Numbered from the stretch's first letter, positions 47,991-64,000 are shown. The stretch is 64,000 nucleotides of DNA from Lucifuga dentata (GCA_014773175.1 VXCM01000262.1:122001-186000), one strand, 5' to 3'. Program-made: numbers and translations. Notes: generated from the sequence alone by a model not told the origin.

Positions 47991-48890
47991 CTACGACCTA
48001 GCCTCTGTTTTAGATTTAACAATGGTGATGACGCTGGTGGCAGCTACTTTACCAGGGATGAGGGGCCCTATGACAGAGGCCATGGGTCCCCTGGCTGAGG
48101 TGACAGGATTGCGGGCCACAGTCCTGGCAAAGCTCTGGAGGGCCTCGTACTTTGAACGCAGAGCGTCCAGCTCCACCTTCATGCTGGCATTCTCTGTGGC
48201 CAACTTGTCCACCTCCTGCTGCAGCTGAGCCTTTTGCTTCTCCAGCTCTTCTTTCTGAGTCACACGCTTCACCCGGCAGCTGGCAGCGTAGCCCCGGTTC
48301 TTCAGGGTACGCCGCCGCTGCTTCAACTGCAGGATTTCCTCCTTTGACAGGCCCCGTAGGTGCTGGTTCAGCTCCCGCACCGACATGGTCACCAGCTCAT
48401 CATCTGTCAGGCTGGTGCCATTTTCCCCCGGCTCTCGCTTCACCTGAGAATACACAGAGGGAGATTATTAGATTATTAGGAAGATAAGGCTGGTCCTTAT
48501 ATTGATATTAGAAATTAATTATTAATAGTTGTGAAGCTGTAATTCTGACTTCAGTCCAAGACTAATATGTGTTAAGTGACCTATTAATAGTAAAGACTGT
48601 GGGGCTACAGATATGATCCAGACAAGTGTAATGGTGGTAAAGAGCCGGAAGAGTCATCTGCTATGAATAGAACTGTGAGACGGGAGCACAAGGTAATTAA
48701 GACTAATTAAGATTATATTTAACATAGGTAAATGGCTTTAAATAATATTCTTGGAAAACTATGTGCTACGAAAGAAATACTTTCAATGTGTATATATAAT
48801 TTAATATGCGTGCATAAAATTACAAAACTGGTTCTCCATAATGTGTCAATCTACCTTCAAGGCCTTGTTTCCTTTGTTTGTGGTAGTCAT
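47991..48890 (-). CDS. mafg: Small Maf bZIP transcription factor MafG
   Basis: Two coding exons, 48855-48890 (12 codons, [12 protein letters not shown]) and 47991-48443, give 162 residues, the same length as human MafG. Start chosen at 48890 because it gives the conserved small-Maf N-terminus; the exon-3-only start with MYSQ would read intron. It has a sumoylation consensus VKRE around K14, the extended homology region about 24-50, a basic region with R57, N61 and Y64 ([18 protein letters not shown]) and a leucine zipper about 79-115. It lacks the transactivation domain of large Mafs. Known role: obligate partner of CNC factors (NRF2, NF-E2, BACH) on MARE/ARE sites, or a repressive homodimer; nuclear. 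The C-terminal [11 protein letters not shown] is MafG-specific rather than MafF or MafK. Confidence 0.97.
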
Positions 48891-48927
48891 GCCACGAGAG
48901 CCGTGTCCACCTGTACTGCTGGTTGGT
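48891..48927 (-). other. mafg: mafg 5' UTR part of the first coding exon
   Basis: Upstream of the ATG the minus strand shows a strong acceptor TTTTCTTACCCACAG, giving exon start 48927. AG dinucleotides closer to the ATG are weaker alternatives. Confidence 0.5.
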
Positions 48928-49497
48928 CTGTGGGTAAGAAAATTCACCATCAGTATGCAAACAATACCTAACACAAAACCAAAGAACAGAGGTGTTCTCA
49001 GAATGGTAATTTCTTTGAAACGCACAAGAATGCCTTACTTTTGGCAAGGAAGCTACAGCATGACTAAGCTCTTTAAATACAAAAGCACAAAGTGGGTCAA
49101 GGACTCTAGACTTCCTTGTAATAAATGCCAAGTCTGTTCAGAAAAAGATACCTGGACCATTATTGCACCTGTCGTTATGAATGAATAGCTTGGGTGTATT
49201 TCTCCCTCCAACATGGGTCAGGTTGAGCAGGACCAGACGATACAATTTAGTAGGATTAACAAAAGGAAGAGCTTTAAAGAGGACTCATTTGGATCCTGCA
49301 CCACATTCAGACAGCAGAGCACAACACACACACACACACAACAGACTGCTGGCTTCTGAGCGTCTCAAGGAGGCATTTAGTAGGTTGGCAGCCATTCACA
49401 ATGATTTCTTGGAAAACAAAACTTGAGAAGGGATACTTCCCTTAAGAGCAGCCTCTCAAAGTAGAAACAGCATAGGACAAACGCTGACTTAAAAGGA

Positions 49498-50050
49498 GCA
49501 TGCTGGTGATTTTGCATGTTTGAGCCCATTACATACAACCTGCATAAATGTTACATACTGCCAACCATTTTCCAAAACATACTACTAGAGCGTTAATATT
49601 AGAATTGTTTTTCATACCTTCCAGACTGCCACTGGTTTGGGTTCATTCCAGTACACTATAAAAGTCAAATTGTAGAAACTTGACACGTGCATGAGATTGG
49701 CAATCCATCATGGTGAACCATACGCCATTAGTTTTTTTGGTCAAAGTTACTTAATTTAACCGATCCAACACAGAGCTACAAAAGAAACTGTATTTCTCCA
49801 CAAGGGAATAAAGTCTCAGGAAAAGACTGCTTTTATTGAGAAATTAAAGCGATCGTGTCTTCTACAATCGAGCGAATGTGTTAGTAGGTCACCTGAAAAT
49901 TTAATTTTGAAAGGTAAGGGGATTTGGCAAAATAACAGGAAAACTAAAATACAGTTTTACATTTTCAAAAATGGTTGGCAGTTATGTAACATGTATGCGG
50001 GTCGTATTTATTGAGCTCAAACATGCACAATCACTGGTAAGCTTTTTAAC
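49498..50050. mobile_element. Full-length MITE with ~95-bp terminal inverted repeats
   Basis: The left end (CTTAAAAGGAGCATGCTGGT..) and right end are imperfect reverse complements over roughly 95 bp, including GCATGTTTGAGC and ACTGCCAACCATTTT. No ORF for a transposase. Target duplication not clear. Related copies lie at 1995-2218 and 31711-32105. Confidence 0.75.
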
Positions 50051-52020
50051 TATACATACACAACAATCACAACAGGCTTTTCTGTAGGAGTTCTTGAGGC
50101 TAGATATTCACTCCTGCCTAGAATTGATCAGTTTGGGAATATAATCCCATAAATCAATGAGAAAGGGATATGCTGTTAGCACTGCAAAGCCTCAGATAAC
50201 AGAATAACAGGTCTGCACTGCAGTTTATTCTGTCATCAGTACTGAGGGAAGACCAAGAGAAGCTGTGCAAGTGAGAAATCTAGCCTACTGGTGTTAAGAC
50301 AGACAGAAGGTTGGGTGCCTTCCACACTGAGCTCTGTCACAAGATAAACTCGCACAAACACACACGCACACACACACAGAGTTAAGGCCCTGGTGCTTTA
50401 CACTACACACAGTAAATGCTGCGTCAGCGACACAGGCACCCAACACAGTCAGCCCAGCCAGCACATTGCATCGGTAAGCTGATTTACAAGGCCCAGCAGT
50501 GTGTATTTATGTGTGTATTGAGCACATAAACAAATACATGTGGGCTCTTACAACTGTTCGGCATCAAAACAGGAAAAAGAATCCCAAAAAAAGAATCAGA
50601 AGAAGAACTACTGTGGGCGCATGCATACATGCGTTTATAGCTACACAACCTCGAAGCTGGTTGTCATGTATGATGTGTGCAGAGAAACCTAGCAAGTGGA
50701 GAAAAAAAAAAGACGAGTGGTCTGAAGTGCTCTAAGACGACCAGGACATTACCATGGCAACAAATGGGTGTTACAGGTGGACTGGTCACCTGAGCCAAAC
50801 AGGGAGAGACAGAGGCTTGTTAAAAATGACCTGAATACGACACTATCACACAGCCTGGGGACATAACATGAGGTCAGATTGTGACTTGCATTCTTGACGC
50901 TTTCATTTCAGAACGCTGCAATATGTCTCAGCGCTGCAGATGCCCACATAAAGAGACTTTCATGTTCTGTCGAGGACTTTTTATTAAATGTGATACTTTC
51001 ATCCCTGTTGGGCTGGCTATGAATAGCTGACTGATAGTAACACCTACCTTTCACCAGCCTTAGCGGTGACACATTTCCAGTAAGCATTTGGACCACAGAT
51101 GCAAAACATAATGGGATAATGGTCTGCCTGATGATGCACAGATAATGGACAAACAGAGTACTCCACTAATAGCTACTGGGATGAGCGTAGAAAAGGGCGG
51201 CTTCTTCCAAATTTCACATAAGCATGTCATTTTACCTCTGCAGCCTCGGCCCAACATTGTTCAAAAAAGCAATCGGAATCCTAAAAATGCAAAGAGATAG
51301 CATATTGTCCAGGTTGAAGAGGCGGATTCTGTCACACAGCTGTGGAGGATAACATGGAAGGCATGGCTTGGCATGCTGAAAGCTCACCATATGACACTGT
51401 GGGAGGAATTGTGCCCAGGCTGAAACCCTTCAGCACAGGCTGCTGCCAGCAGACGGCTACCAATGACAGGGCATGGCAACACAACACAGACAAGGTCCAA
51501 TGCACAGCTGCTCCCCTCCACTACCAGGCATGTCATACCTCACAGAGACAAAGAGGCAAGCGCACACGCACACACACACACACGCTCCCACAGATAAAGA
51601 AAGGTATATATTAGTCACTAAAGACAAAAACAAAGGATTGGGAAATTTCTCCCTGCACGTTTTTATTGCAACAGCCTGCATAGAATGTCTTTGTATTTGA
51701 CAAGTTCACCCTCTTTAACAGTCACACTCAAGGACAGCGCACACCAATGTCTCCCTTTCAACCGTTCACAGATGTATTACCATCTATTAATGATTTCAGG
51801 TCTTTTTGTGTGCCGAGTGAAGGCAGCAGGAGTGAAATCTGTGTCTCGGAACATAGGGGCAGTGGAGGTAGGGAGCAAGCAGAGACACAGGCGTCTTTTG
51901 TAGGTGCTTGCTGAATTTTTATGAATTGCCTGGAAGAACGCTGACAAATCAGAGCTGATTGCTTGTGGAGGAGAGACATCACACCCACAGGAAATAGAAA
52001 ACGCTGAGTGCGGTCACCCA

Positions 52021-52099
52021 GAGAAAGGAAGGAGGGGATGGTGAGAGAGACAGACAGAAAGAGAGAAAGAAAGAGAGGGGGGGAGAGAGAGAGAGAGAC
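52021..52099. repeat. GA-rich purine tract
   Basis: About 80 bases of almost pure purine on the plus strand (GAGA, GAAAG and GGGGG runs). Confidence 0.9.
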
Positions 52100-54595
52100 A
52101 GTTAACAGCCTTGTGAAAAATGCTCGCTCGACACATTTAGAGGAGCTTGAGAAGAACAGGTTGAGGGAGAAAAATACTGATCTCAGCAAGGACCACAACC
52201 AAGGTGCCAATTAGGAAGTTGTGAAGTTGAACTAACACGACGAGAGCAACCCAGCCAACCTTCAAAAGCTGTCCATGTTCATCTAAATCTATAGAGGGCA
52301 GCTTGCAAAGGTGGGGTCGACTTAGGTTGAGACTCGAGAGGGACAGAAAACTGTGGTGGGATAAATGCTGATGTGACATGATGGGTCCAGCCTTGAGCCC
52401 GTGTCATGCTTTAATGATCTCAGCCCCTCCATGGGATCTCTCCAGGGGATCAGCCGAAGATCGACACCATTAGCTAGGAGAGCTTTTGTTGAGGGGAAAC
52501 TGAAGCTCCCCTACAGCATCCACGCGCTGTGTCCCCTGATGAATATTTATCACTGTCGTACACTGCCTAAGGTGGGGGTGGGAGGCTGAATAAAGATGCT
52601 CAGGAGGTGATTCTTCAAGGATACATCCAAGGATCCTCCATCAACGGCTGTCTCAAAATGGCGGTAGGCTGGTGGGGGCAGCAGGGGGGGGGACGTTGGT
52701 TGCCGGTTCTGGATGTGGCACACATGTAGGTAGAGGGCTGCAGGCAAAGCCAGCGTCACTTGACAGCAGCATAACAAGATTATCAGGGCCATACGAGCAA
52801 GCAAAAACCCCAGAAACCTGCCTCAGAATCCAGATTACAAAAGCGCCTGCTCTCTGAATACTAAACACGAATGAGGAGGACTAACAGGGGCTCGGGCTTT
52901 ACGGAAACATGAAAGTGGACTGCATATCACTTACTGTAACTATCACATCCGCACACAGGCAGATTACCAAAACCACACAAGCACACATAAATTTAACTTG
53001 TCATGATCAATTCTTGAAAAGCGCCCAAGCATGGGCATGGGTAGGCTGTTAATGAAGTGAATAAAACTCAGCAGTGGAGGTGCATGCTGATGAAAGCCCA
53101 GGCAGCTTCCAACTAAGATAATTCAGTTCTTCAAAACTAACAACTGAATGTCATTTCACACCAAAAACAATTTTTTTTTTTATTAAAAAAACAAATTAAG
53201 TGAGCAATGTAGTTGATTTCTCTCATTCTCTCTCATTTCTCTTATTTTTATTTTATTATTTTCTATGACGAGTTTGGATCTGTAATAAACTATAAACCAC
53301 AAGAGATGTAACAGCTGTTGTCTCTGTGTAAATTATACCCAAGATCTTAAAACAGTTTGGCACCATTTTAGAATCTCCACAAAACTTGCATATCTCTGAA
53401 GATCAACACAACACAGATGAGGTCTCAACATCGTGTCTGTATGATCACCTATTAGGTTTCCCTGATCAATAATGTATGAGACTTGTAGCCTCTCGCTCCA
53501 TTGTCATGGACTTTCCACAGGAAATAGAATGTTGATGACCACAAAGATACTGAAAGGCAAAATGAGATAAGTGTGTGAAAAATAAAAACCATGTCAGCAC
53601 TTTCTCATTAAGCTTTGGCTCATTAATTTCAACTTTATTTTTATTCGTTGCCTTGTCTCCTCGCTGTTTTCAGGGTTGAAATGCTGAATGCAGCCAATAA
53701 CTTAACTCGAATGCCATAAATAGCCGCTCTCAACACTTGATGCCTGATCAGAGCCACTACTTTTACTCCCTCCTCCTCCAGAGTTGAAAAGATTGCCTAG
53801 ATATTCAGATCTATCATTCCTCCCTTCAGCCGAGTGAAGTCAATTATCAAGCAAGCTGCATGTGCCGGGTGCCATTTAACTACAAATTAAAAATCAGACT
53901 CCACTGATAGTTCTACAAGAATTACTGGAAGACTGGTGTAAACTTATATGGAAAACAGTGTGTGCGAGAGAAAGACAGAAAGACACAACAAGGAGAAGGG
54001 AGGGAGGCGATTAACCACTAAGTATTCAGAGTGTGAAATAACAATGACAAAAAGGAGAGGGGAATCAGTCAGCAGTTTTCAGAGGGAAATGTGATATGCT
54101 TGTAGTAGAGGGGAAATACTAAGCCAATACTTTTGACCACTGGAGGTTCTGGGCAACAGCAGCTAAAAGCAGCTACACAAAACCGTATGCCAACCCGCTG
54201 GAACGACTGGCCTTTGAAATCCCATGAAAGAGTTAAGTGGTTGCTAACAAGAGACTACAAATCCTCCACTTTATCGCCTGCTAATCTTCATCTGCAAATG
54301 TAGTCTTGCTAGACAGATAGATGCTGAATACTAGACTCTACAGAAACACGCTGCACATGGCAACAGAAATCTGTAAAGGATTTTTTTTTTTCAGAAATAT
54401 AGAATTAATACAATATAAAAACAGCTATTTTCAACATAAATAATAATCTGAAAGATAAGGACTATTATCATCTTCTGATAAGGCCCACATCTTATTTAGA
54501 AGTGCCAGCTGAGCAAATCTAATCTGTCTCTGAGCATTCAATGTCAAGGGGAAAAGTTATGTAATATATAATGTCTTGATAATTGATGTCATGAA

Positions 54596-54596
<1 letters not shown>

Positions 54597-54627
<31 letters not shown>

Positions 54628-54628
54628 N

Positions 54629-54665
<37 letters not shown>
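54597..54665. repeat. Poly-A then (AT)n tract split by a gap
   Basis: Poly-A to 54627, N at 54628, then AT repeats to 54665. True length unknown. Confidence 0.92.
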
Positions 54666-54671
<6 letters not shown>

Positions 54672-56883
54672 TTGTGTATTGTCAATGCAATATAATTACT
54701 TCTAATATCTTTGTTTGGAGAATGTACTTAAAAAAGACCAAATAAAGAGGTAACAGACAAGATATTACAGAATATTTAAAGGAACAAAAGTCATCATCAT
54801 AATCATAATCATTCCTGTTAAAGCAGGATGTTTCTCTGACAATAGGAATAACAACAAAGAAAAGAATAACTAAAATCTTTTTCTCTTCAGGAGCTCAGCT
54901 TTTCAGGATCGATGCTAATTGCTTGAATATTCTTTAGTCATAACTGTTTTGTCTCTTTTATTTAAGAAAAAAAATACAGGCATAATGGTAACACTGGCAA
55001 AATATTTGCCAATATTTATACCATTTGGTTTATGTTGGGTACAAAGGGAGGCTTCGGAAAACTGGGGAATGTGAAGCACAAATTTAATCTCCATTTATTT
55101 ATTTACAGAGGTTAGGTAAACTAGTTATTTTTCACTAGATGAAAAATAAATGACATGATTCATGGCAATCTTAAAAAGTTACAGATGGGACCTAGTACAC
55201 CATGCAGAAAAGCATGAAGCTCATATGGCTGGAATTTACATCCAGTTCATGTGGTTTAAAATGAAAACATGAATCATCACCCTCTAGGGGCTGAATACTT
55301 TCTGAAGCCACTGATAATATGAGACGTTATTTAAAGGCACATGGTTTGGGCTCATTTGCATTTACCAGCGTTTCAGCACAGAAGCTATTTCCAAGCTCAG
55401 AAGCTGTTGTTTGCTCTGTTAGTGAGAGCAGCAGGACAGGAGAAGAGACTTCATTGGCCTTCCGCAGCATCTGCCTGGAGGACTTGATTAAAAGGGAAGA
55501 GAATAGTGCTTGATACATCGGCCTTGCACTGGCAGAGGAAATAAGGGTTGCAGGCAACCCACACACTGGCAAAATAACTAGGAGCTTTACTACGCTGGGT
55601 GAATACATATTAAATGCATATTGTATCGACCAAACAGCAACGACATAACCTTTACAGCACATAGGCTAAACTAAAGCAGTACAGCATATTTTAGTGCAAT
55701 TTCAAGTAAAATATAGTGTTTTACATTTCATGGATAATTTCTGGCAATGCCAATCTATTCTGCATTATTCAGAACAAACAATTGTAGTGCTCTGTTATTA
55801 GGTTATTTTCAATTGAAATGCATCTCTTTCACTATGCCATTTATAAATGAAAAAGAGAAAGAATAAAATGTCATCATTGCATTCTTCCTGTGGAGCACTT
55901 TGAAACAAATAGAGTTATCAAAGTTATTACCTAAAAGGAACAAATGCTAATTTGTATTCCTAACACTGCTGCAAGTCAATTCATATTATAACAAATGATT
56001 GATGATGTCTGCCTACGGGATATTTGATGAAGATCTGCACTCAGTGTGAAAACTGGGATTATGTCAATCCAAACTACAGTGGAATCTTAACATTGAATTA
56101 ACAAGAATGTAAGTAATAAGAATTTCTTTGCCCCTATTTGAACCCAAGTCCACCTCAGCTGAGCAGTACAATCTGTGGAGTTCCTCGATATGACCCTCCT
56201 CATTCCTTCACCTGCACAAAAGCATGCTTGAGCGTACACAGCCATATAAAACAAAATTTTAAAAAGAATTACGAACCTAATCCTATCAAATAAGGTAAAC
56301 ACGGCGGCCAAATGGTTGAAAACATCATTTTGTAAAATGACATCCACGGGTTCAATTTGCCAAAGCATTAAGTGTATCCATGCATGGTGACCAGCTCTTG
56401 AACAAGACTGATCCCCTGACACTGATCCCTGATCCCTACCTTATCACTCTGTGTACACCATACTCTAAGAGTTTCAGCTAAATGAGTAAAATGAGTAAAA
56501 TATAAAATAATGAGTTAAAAAAAAAAAATCAATGCAGGATTCAGATTACAGACTGCCCAGGGCCAGCATATATACAGTACATATATATATTTCTGTCCAT
56601 TTACTTTACTGACACTCATAAAAATAGTTTGTTATTTTGCCTGCTGATGCCAGTAAAATCACAGTACTGTTGGCCAGACAGGGCCAGTAGCAGGTAAAAG
56701 GATTTGAAGGGAAACTGCAGGTGGATGATCTGTATGTATGTACAGACTGTTTACAATATCTGTGAACCACGTCTCACTATGTTTAGAAAATTATAAAAAA
56801 AAATTAATGACATACAAAGTTTTCACAACTCCAGAAAATGCAATGAACCAGTCAATTTCTTTCCTATGTCACTTAGCAATTTC

Positions 56884-56894
<11 letters not shown>

Positions 56895-56928
<34 letters not shown>
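56895..56928. repeat. (TG)n microsatellite
   Basis: Seventeen TG units preceded by a short TA run. Confidence 0.95.
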
Positions 56929-56930
<2 letters not shown>

Positions 56931-58169
56931 CAGCGCTTGTTTTAATGACAATTCACCTATAACTTATCTAATAAATTAATCAACCAAGCAAAAACAGGTT
57001 ACATGCAAAACATCTAGCAGTGAAAAGCTCCATAGTTACACTCACTATGTTCTCTCCAATTTTGGCTAATCGAACTTATGAACACATGGAGGATAGTAAT
57101 GAACATGCCAAGGCAATGCAAGTTCCAAATGGAAATTCATCAGACACACTTGCTACTGTGTCTGGATGAAAGCATTACTTTGAGGAGTGAAACGGGCATA
57201 TCGCAATGCTAAGCAATCATAATCCTCACTACACTTGCAATGGGTTTCATCACCAACATTCCCTCCCCACTGCAAAAAATTATATTGATCTTTTTTTTTT
57301 TCCATTCCCTTCGGGCGTTCCCATTTCCCTGTGCAGCTTAAGCAGCATTTTTGTGGACAAACCCCACATTTGTGTTTCTTTGTGGGGGGCTATTAATTGT
57401 CCTGAATAGGCATAACTAGTCCCAAGGCAGAGCTATGTCGGCTACACAAAAGTATTGGTGGCCACTGTACTCTGCGCTGTGTAAAGTATTGCCTCGTGTT
57501 TCATCAACCTCACATATCCTCTTCCACCGTTCACTGCCTGCCCATTCTCAGCAATGCCACTGGGTATGAGTTGTGCACTCGGTTCACCTCTGTGGCATCC
57601 TGCTTTATTTTATCTTTGCTTCCTTCATGCAACGGCCAATAAATCTCAGAGGTGATTTCCACCAGCCCCTGTCTGTATCCCCACACCACTGTCAGCCCTC
57701 ATCGGGCTCCTAGCATGGGCCCTCCTCTGTTCTTATTACCTGCAGAGGATGGCAGAGATGGGCATTACGCTTTATTGCAAAGCTGTGCTTCTGATGTAGC
57801 GCTGGGCTGTCTGCTAAACACACTTCAATGTCCTGCTCGCATGAACAAAGATGATGAAATAAGTTGAATATCTGAGCAAGAATGGGCAACTTCTGTTTAT
57901 CCCTCTGTATGCTCAACAGTTTCCAAGGTGACTCTGCAATTGCACAGAGATTCTCCATGGATAATTTATTACCTGCTCGCCATAAGGAGGCATTGTAATG
58001 GGCAGCAAATTTCATCATGTTATATACTTTTAAAAAAGAGCGTCTGGCAAACCAAAATAAGTAGAGAAATGCAGTGTAACACTGAATTAAATGGTAGAAG
58101 CAAGCTGATACTCAATAGTATTTAACCTACTATTCAGTAAGTCAAACCTGATGCATGTACAGCATGCCC

Positions 58170-58200
<31 letters not shown>

Positions 58201-58201
58201 A
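58170..58201. repeat. (AC)n microsatellite
   Basis: AC units, one interrupted (ACACATACAC at the end). Confidence 0.93.
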
Positions 58202-59021
58202 AAGTGATTATTCTTAACTGACATTTTATTTCAAAATACCACCTTAGTAGGGGTTGTTTTTAACTTCCAATACATCCTATGATCACACATGACCAATTTA
58301 AAACCGACTAGTTGTAGGACTACATTGCAACAACAGGAGCATTATATATTTGCTTATCATGCATTTTTGTAATGGGTTTGACATCTGTGTTGACACCTAG
58401 CACTTAGTCTTAATGTACTCATACCCTGTTTGTTGATGTGCATCATGACAGCACTGCAATAAAATGCACATTCTCAGATGCATGTAGATGAAGCTGTTGA
58501 TAAATGAATGATGGTCATCACTTGATGCCCATAGCTTGATGACTGAGTTGGGACGATAAATCAGCAGCATTTCGATCTATCTCCAAAACAACGGCGGCAT
58601 GGTGATAAACATCGATCCTTATCCACCGAGCAGACCTTTGTCCGGTGGTGCCATATTTCGGGGTGGATTCTGAAAACGTCTAAATACATCATTGTGATGA
58701 TTCAGCATGATAAAAAAAAAAAAAAAAAAAAATGCCACTGCTTGTTTGTTGGCTGAGATAATAAAACAATACTGTGGTACGCTAACAAGCTGCGATATTA
58801 AAGCCAAGGACGCTGGGTTTGGTTTGGCACTGCCATTGTTACAATTTAACCAGTGGTTAAATGAATTGTCACTTCAGGTGAACCAATTCAATGCTGCAAT
58901 CGAAACGATTATTTAAATATGAAACCCATGCATGCATTTAAAAACTAAACTAAACAAGAACACAATGTACAGACGAAACAATCATTTTTTGAAATAAATG
59001 TGATGGGATATTGTAACCAAC

Positions 59022-59150
59022 CTGATCTCGCTAAACCGCTGCCTCGACTTGCTCTCGCTCCTCTTTACAACGAGGTGATGAAGCAGCAGGTTTCAGCGGA
59101 AAGAAGCGCATGAGTTGACAAACCACCAAGAAGCGCCACAGTGGACGCAA
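59022..59150 (-). other. mafg: Possible alternative non-coding first exon of mafg
   Basis: The minus strand shows ...GATCAG followed by GTTGGT, an acceptable donor (exon end 59022), in a locally CpG-rich stretch. Mammalian MAFG uses several non-coding leaders. The upstream boundary is a guess. Confidence 0.22.
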
Positions 59151-59739
59151 GTTGGAAAACCACTTATTACAATGCCAACCTAGTTACAGAGTTGTGACAT
59201 TCCATGGACCTGTCTCCAGCGCTACAACGCCTGCTTGTGAAAGTGGCAAACAACTCCCCGCCTACAAAACAAGCAAGCGAGGAAATCCCCGAGATCTGTT
59301 TTCCTGCTACAGCGCTACACACAATTCATCCCCTGCGGAAATCCCACTTCACGTGTGAAACTGCGGGTTGTCCCTCTAAATCAGACCCATAACCGGAATG
59401 ACATATTTCACCCGTAGTTCATAAATGTGTACAAAAGATTGGCTGCCATCTCAGCATGGTAACAACCAGACCGCTGTCAATTTATCTGAGTAAAACGAGC
59501 GTTTGCGGAAACATCTTTCAAAATAAAACTCTTGGAGATGAACTACCTATCTCTTCAACTGCTTGAGCGAGATGGATACTTTTAGTTTGAAGGGCAATTA
59601 AGTACGCTTCCGGAATTGTGTCATTTGTTACGCTATCTTATCGCAGCCAGAAATAAGAAGCTAGCCTATGAAGCTAACCGCCGACCAGCTTGTCAGCGGC
59701 GCGGCGAAGGCATGCACAGTCAGCAGAATACCAACTCAC

Positions 59740-59900
59740 CTGACTGAAAAACACCCTTTTCTAATCTTGTAGTTGTCAATCTCCTTTATTTACACAGCCA
59801 CACAGAGGCCCAGACATCAGACCAACAGCTGTATTTCAATTCTACTGACAAAACCAGGCGCTTCCAACTCCAGCTCGTGCTCTTCTTGTTGTTTCCTTTC
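59740..59900 (-). other. mafg: Likely main non-coding first exon of mafg
   Basis: A consensus donor CAG/GTGAGT (exon end 59740) lies just downstream, in gene sense, of a promoter-like region. The 5' boundary is approximate. Confidence 0.4.
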
Positions 59901-59916
59901 TCTTGTATCCGAGCCA

Positions 59917-59940
59917 GACGTCATCGTGTTTGGTCACGTG
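59917..59940. promoter_or_regulatory. CRE-like and E-box motifs at the mafg promoter
   Basis: GACGTCATC at 59917-59925 (CRE/ATF-like) and the palindromic E-box CACGTG at 59935-59940, upstream of the inferred leader exon. Occupancy is not shown by sequence. Confidence 0.4.
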
Positions 59941-60613
59941 TCTTCATTCATGAAGGATATTCTTTCCTCCCAACCCAAAGTATTTTGCAAAGAAAAAAGG
60001 GATTTAACATAAAAAGTACCGCCTACTGCACACTGTGGCTGCAAACACTGCTAGGACTGACTGTATCACAACACAAGACTCGTAGCCGCACATTGTTTTG
60101 TATATATATAACAAAGCTCTTAGAAAACATTTTATCACATTATCATTGTTTTATAAAATATACTATTTCCCACATTTTGAGTATTTGACCAACAACGTAA
60201 TTCTGAGTCTGCATAAAAGGAGGTGGAATCATTCTATCACCTACACAAAGTCATGATGCAGGGCTGATCACATTAATTCTGCCCAATGTGTTGCATAGGT
60301 AATTTAGGAAACTGTACCAGCTGCTATCAGAAATAAATGCCTGACATAAGATTCTGAAAGCCACATTACCACAAACATTGAAGATATTATACCACCCCAA
60401 AGTCCAGAAACTGACAAGAGGTAGAAGTGACAAGACAGGCTGCATATCAGACATTTTTTTTCCTGATAATGTATCATCCCAAATTCAGCAAAGATTTTTT
60501 CCAGTTAAACCACTAAGTTTTGCATCTGAATGTAGTGTGGGTTTTTTTTCCAACAGGGTGTATTTCAGCTTCAGTGGTACAAGTCACATAATATGTGCTG
60601 AAAAAAACAACAA
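59941..60613. other. mafg upstream / pycr1 3' region
   Basis: No coding exon. The right part should be the pycr1 3' UTR, but no AATAAA on the minus strand was found close to the stop. A TATAAA variant lies near 60152. Confidence 0.4.
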
Positions 60614-63745
<3,132 letters not shown>

Positions 63746-64000
63746 TGTGTTAAAACATAAATTTGGCGAAGATGAGACAATTTCTATTTAAATAACAAAA
63801 TTATACTATACATTTATATCATTAATAAACCTCTAACAGGATGCTGGTGTACAACTTAGTAACCTGTTGGTTATGTGTGTGCCATACTAGTACTTGCAGT
63901 AAATAAATCAACATTACTTCCTGAATAAGCGGAGGAAGCATTAGTTTCATGTGTTTATAATGACACACGGTGGCAGAAATAACAAAACAGTAATAACATT
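63746..64000. other. pycr1 upstream sequence
   Basis: AT-rich. No CpG island, TATA box or further coding exon recognised before the window edge, so the pycr1 leader exon or promoter may lie beyond it. Confidence 0.4.

Larger units (their letters stand above)
48928..59733 (-). other. mafg: mafg intron 1
   Basis: 10.8 kb without a supportable coding exon. It holds a MITE (49498-50050), AC/GT tracts near 49325, 50354, 51561, 56895-56928 and 58170-58201, a GA-rich tract (52021-52099), a poly-A/(AT)n tract with a gap at 54628, and a possible alternative first exon near 59022-59150. Open frames here are short and lack family features. Confidence 0.5.

Noticed and set aside
48444..48455. MafG start at MYSQ upstream of VKREPG
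   Set aside because: That codon lies in the intron before the acceptor; the conserved N-terminus is encoded by 48855-48890.
51758..52210. 150-residue frame in mafg intron 1
   Set aside because: Driven by the GA/TC-rich tract; no domain and no splice partners.

Overview
The window is vertebrate nuclear DNA, almost certainly from a teleost fish. It has spliced genes with GT-AG introns, AT-rich introns full of microsatellites and homopolymers, teleost-type dispersed repeats, and a gene set corresponding to human 17q25.3. All gene models below were built by hand: exons were read in frame, splice sites were required, and products were matched to remembered protein families. No database search was possible.

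Layout, left to right. (1) 1-10.6 kb, minus strand: the 5' fifth of rnf213, a giant AAA+/RING E3 ligase. It has 17 coding exons, an N-terminal zinc ribbon, a low-complexity acidic stretch and a CBM20-like domain, and runs off the left edge. A non-coding first exon and an IRF/ISRE-like site lie near 10.5-10.6 kb. One intron holds a LINE remnant and another a small MITE. (2) 11.8-13.2 kb: a CpG-rich, CCAAT-box promoter with a short unrecognised minus-strand gene candidate. (3) 16.65-17.9 kb, plus strand: neuropeptide B (npb), two exons. (4) 18.5-26.55 kb, minus strand: a complete nine-exon heterotrimeric G-protein alpha subunit that fits none of the four classical classes well and is probably the Gv class (gnav1). 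(5) 29.3-39.9 kb, minus strand: pcyt2 (CTP:phosphoethanolamine cytidylyltransferase), 13 exons. (6) 42.6-59.9 kb, minus strand: mafg (small Maf bZIP factor), two coding exons, a long 3' UTR and one or more distant non-coding first exons. (7) 60.6-63.75 kb, minus strand: pycr1 (pyrroline-5-carboxylate reductase), seven exons.

The genes do not form a pathway. They are a conserved linkage group (npb-pcyt2-mafg-pycr1, as in human, but without sirt7 between pcyt2 and mafg, and with rnf213 and a G-alpha gene placed next to npb). Six genes, or seven with the candidate, are on the minus or plus strand as stated; only npb is plus.

The assembly carries 14 single-N gaps. Six of them are flanked by exact direct duplications of about 61-67 bp, which look like unmerged contig overlaps, and one of these corrupts pycr1 exon 2. 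The rest lie in homopolymers or simple repeats. The most interesting items are the divergent G-alpha gene, the unrecognised gene candidate at 12-13 kb, a three-copy MITE family with about 95-bp inverted ends, and the GC-AG intron in pycr1.
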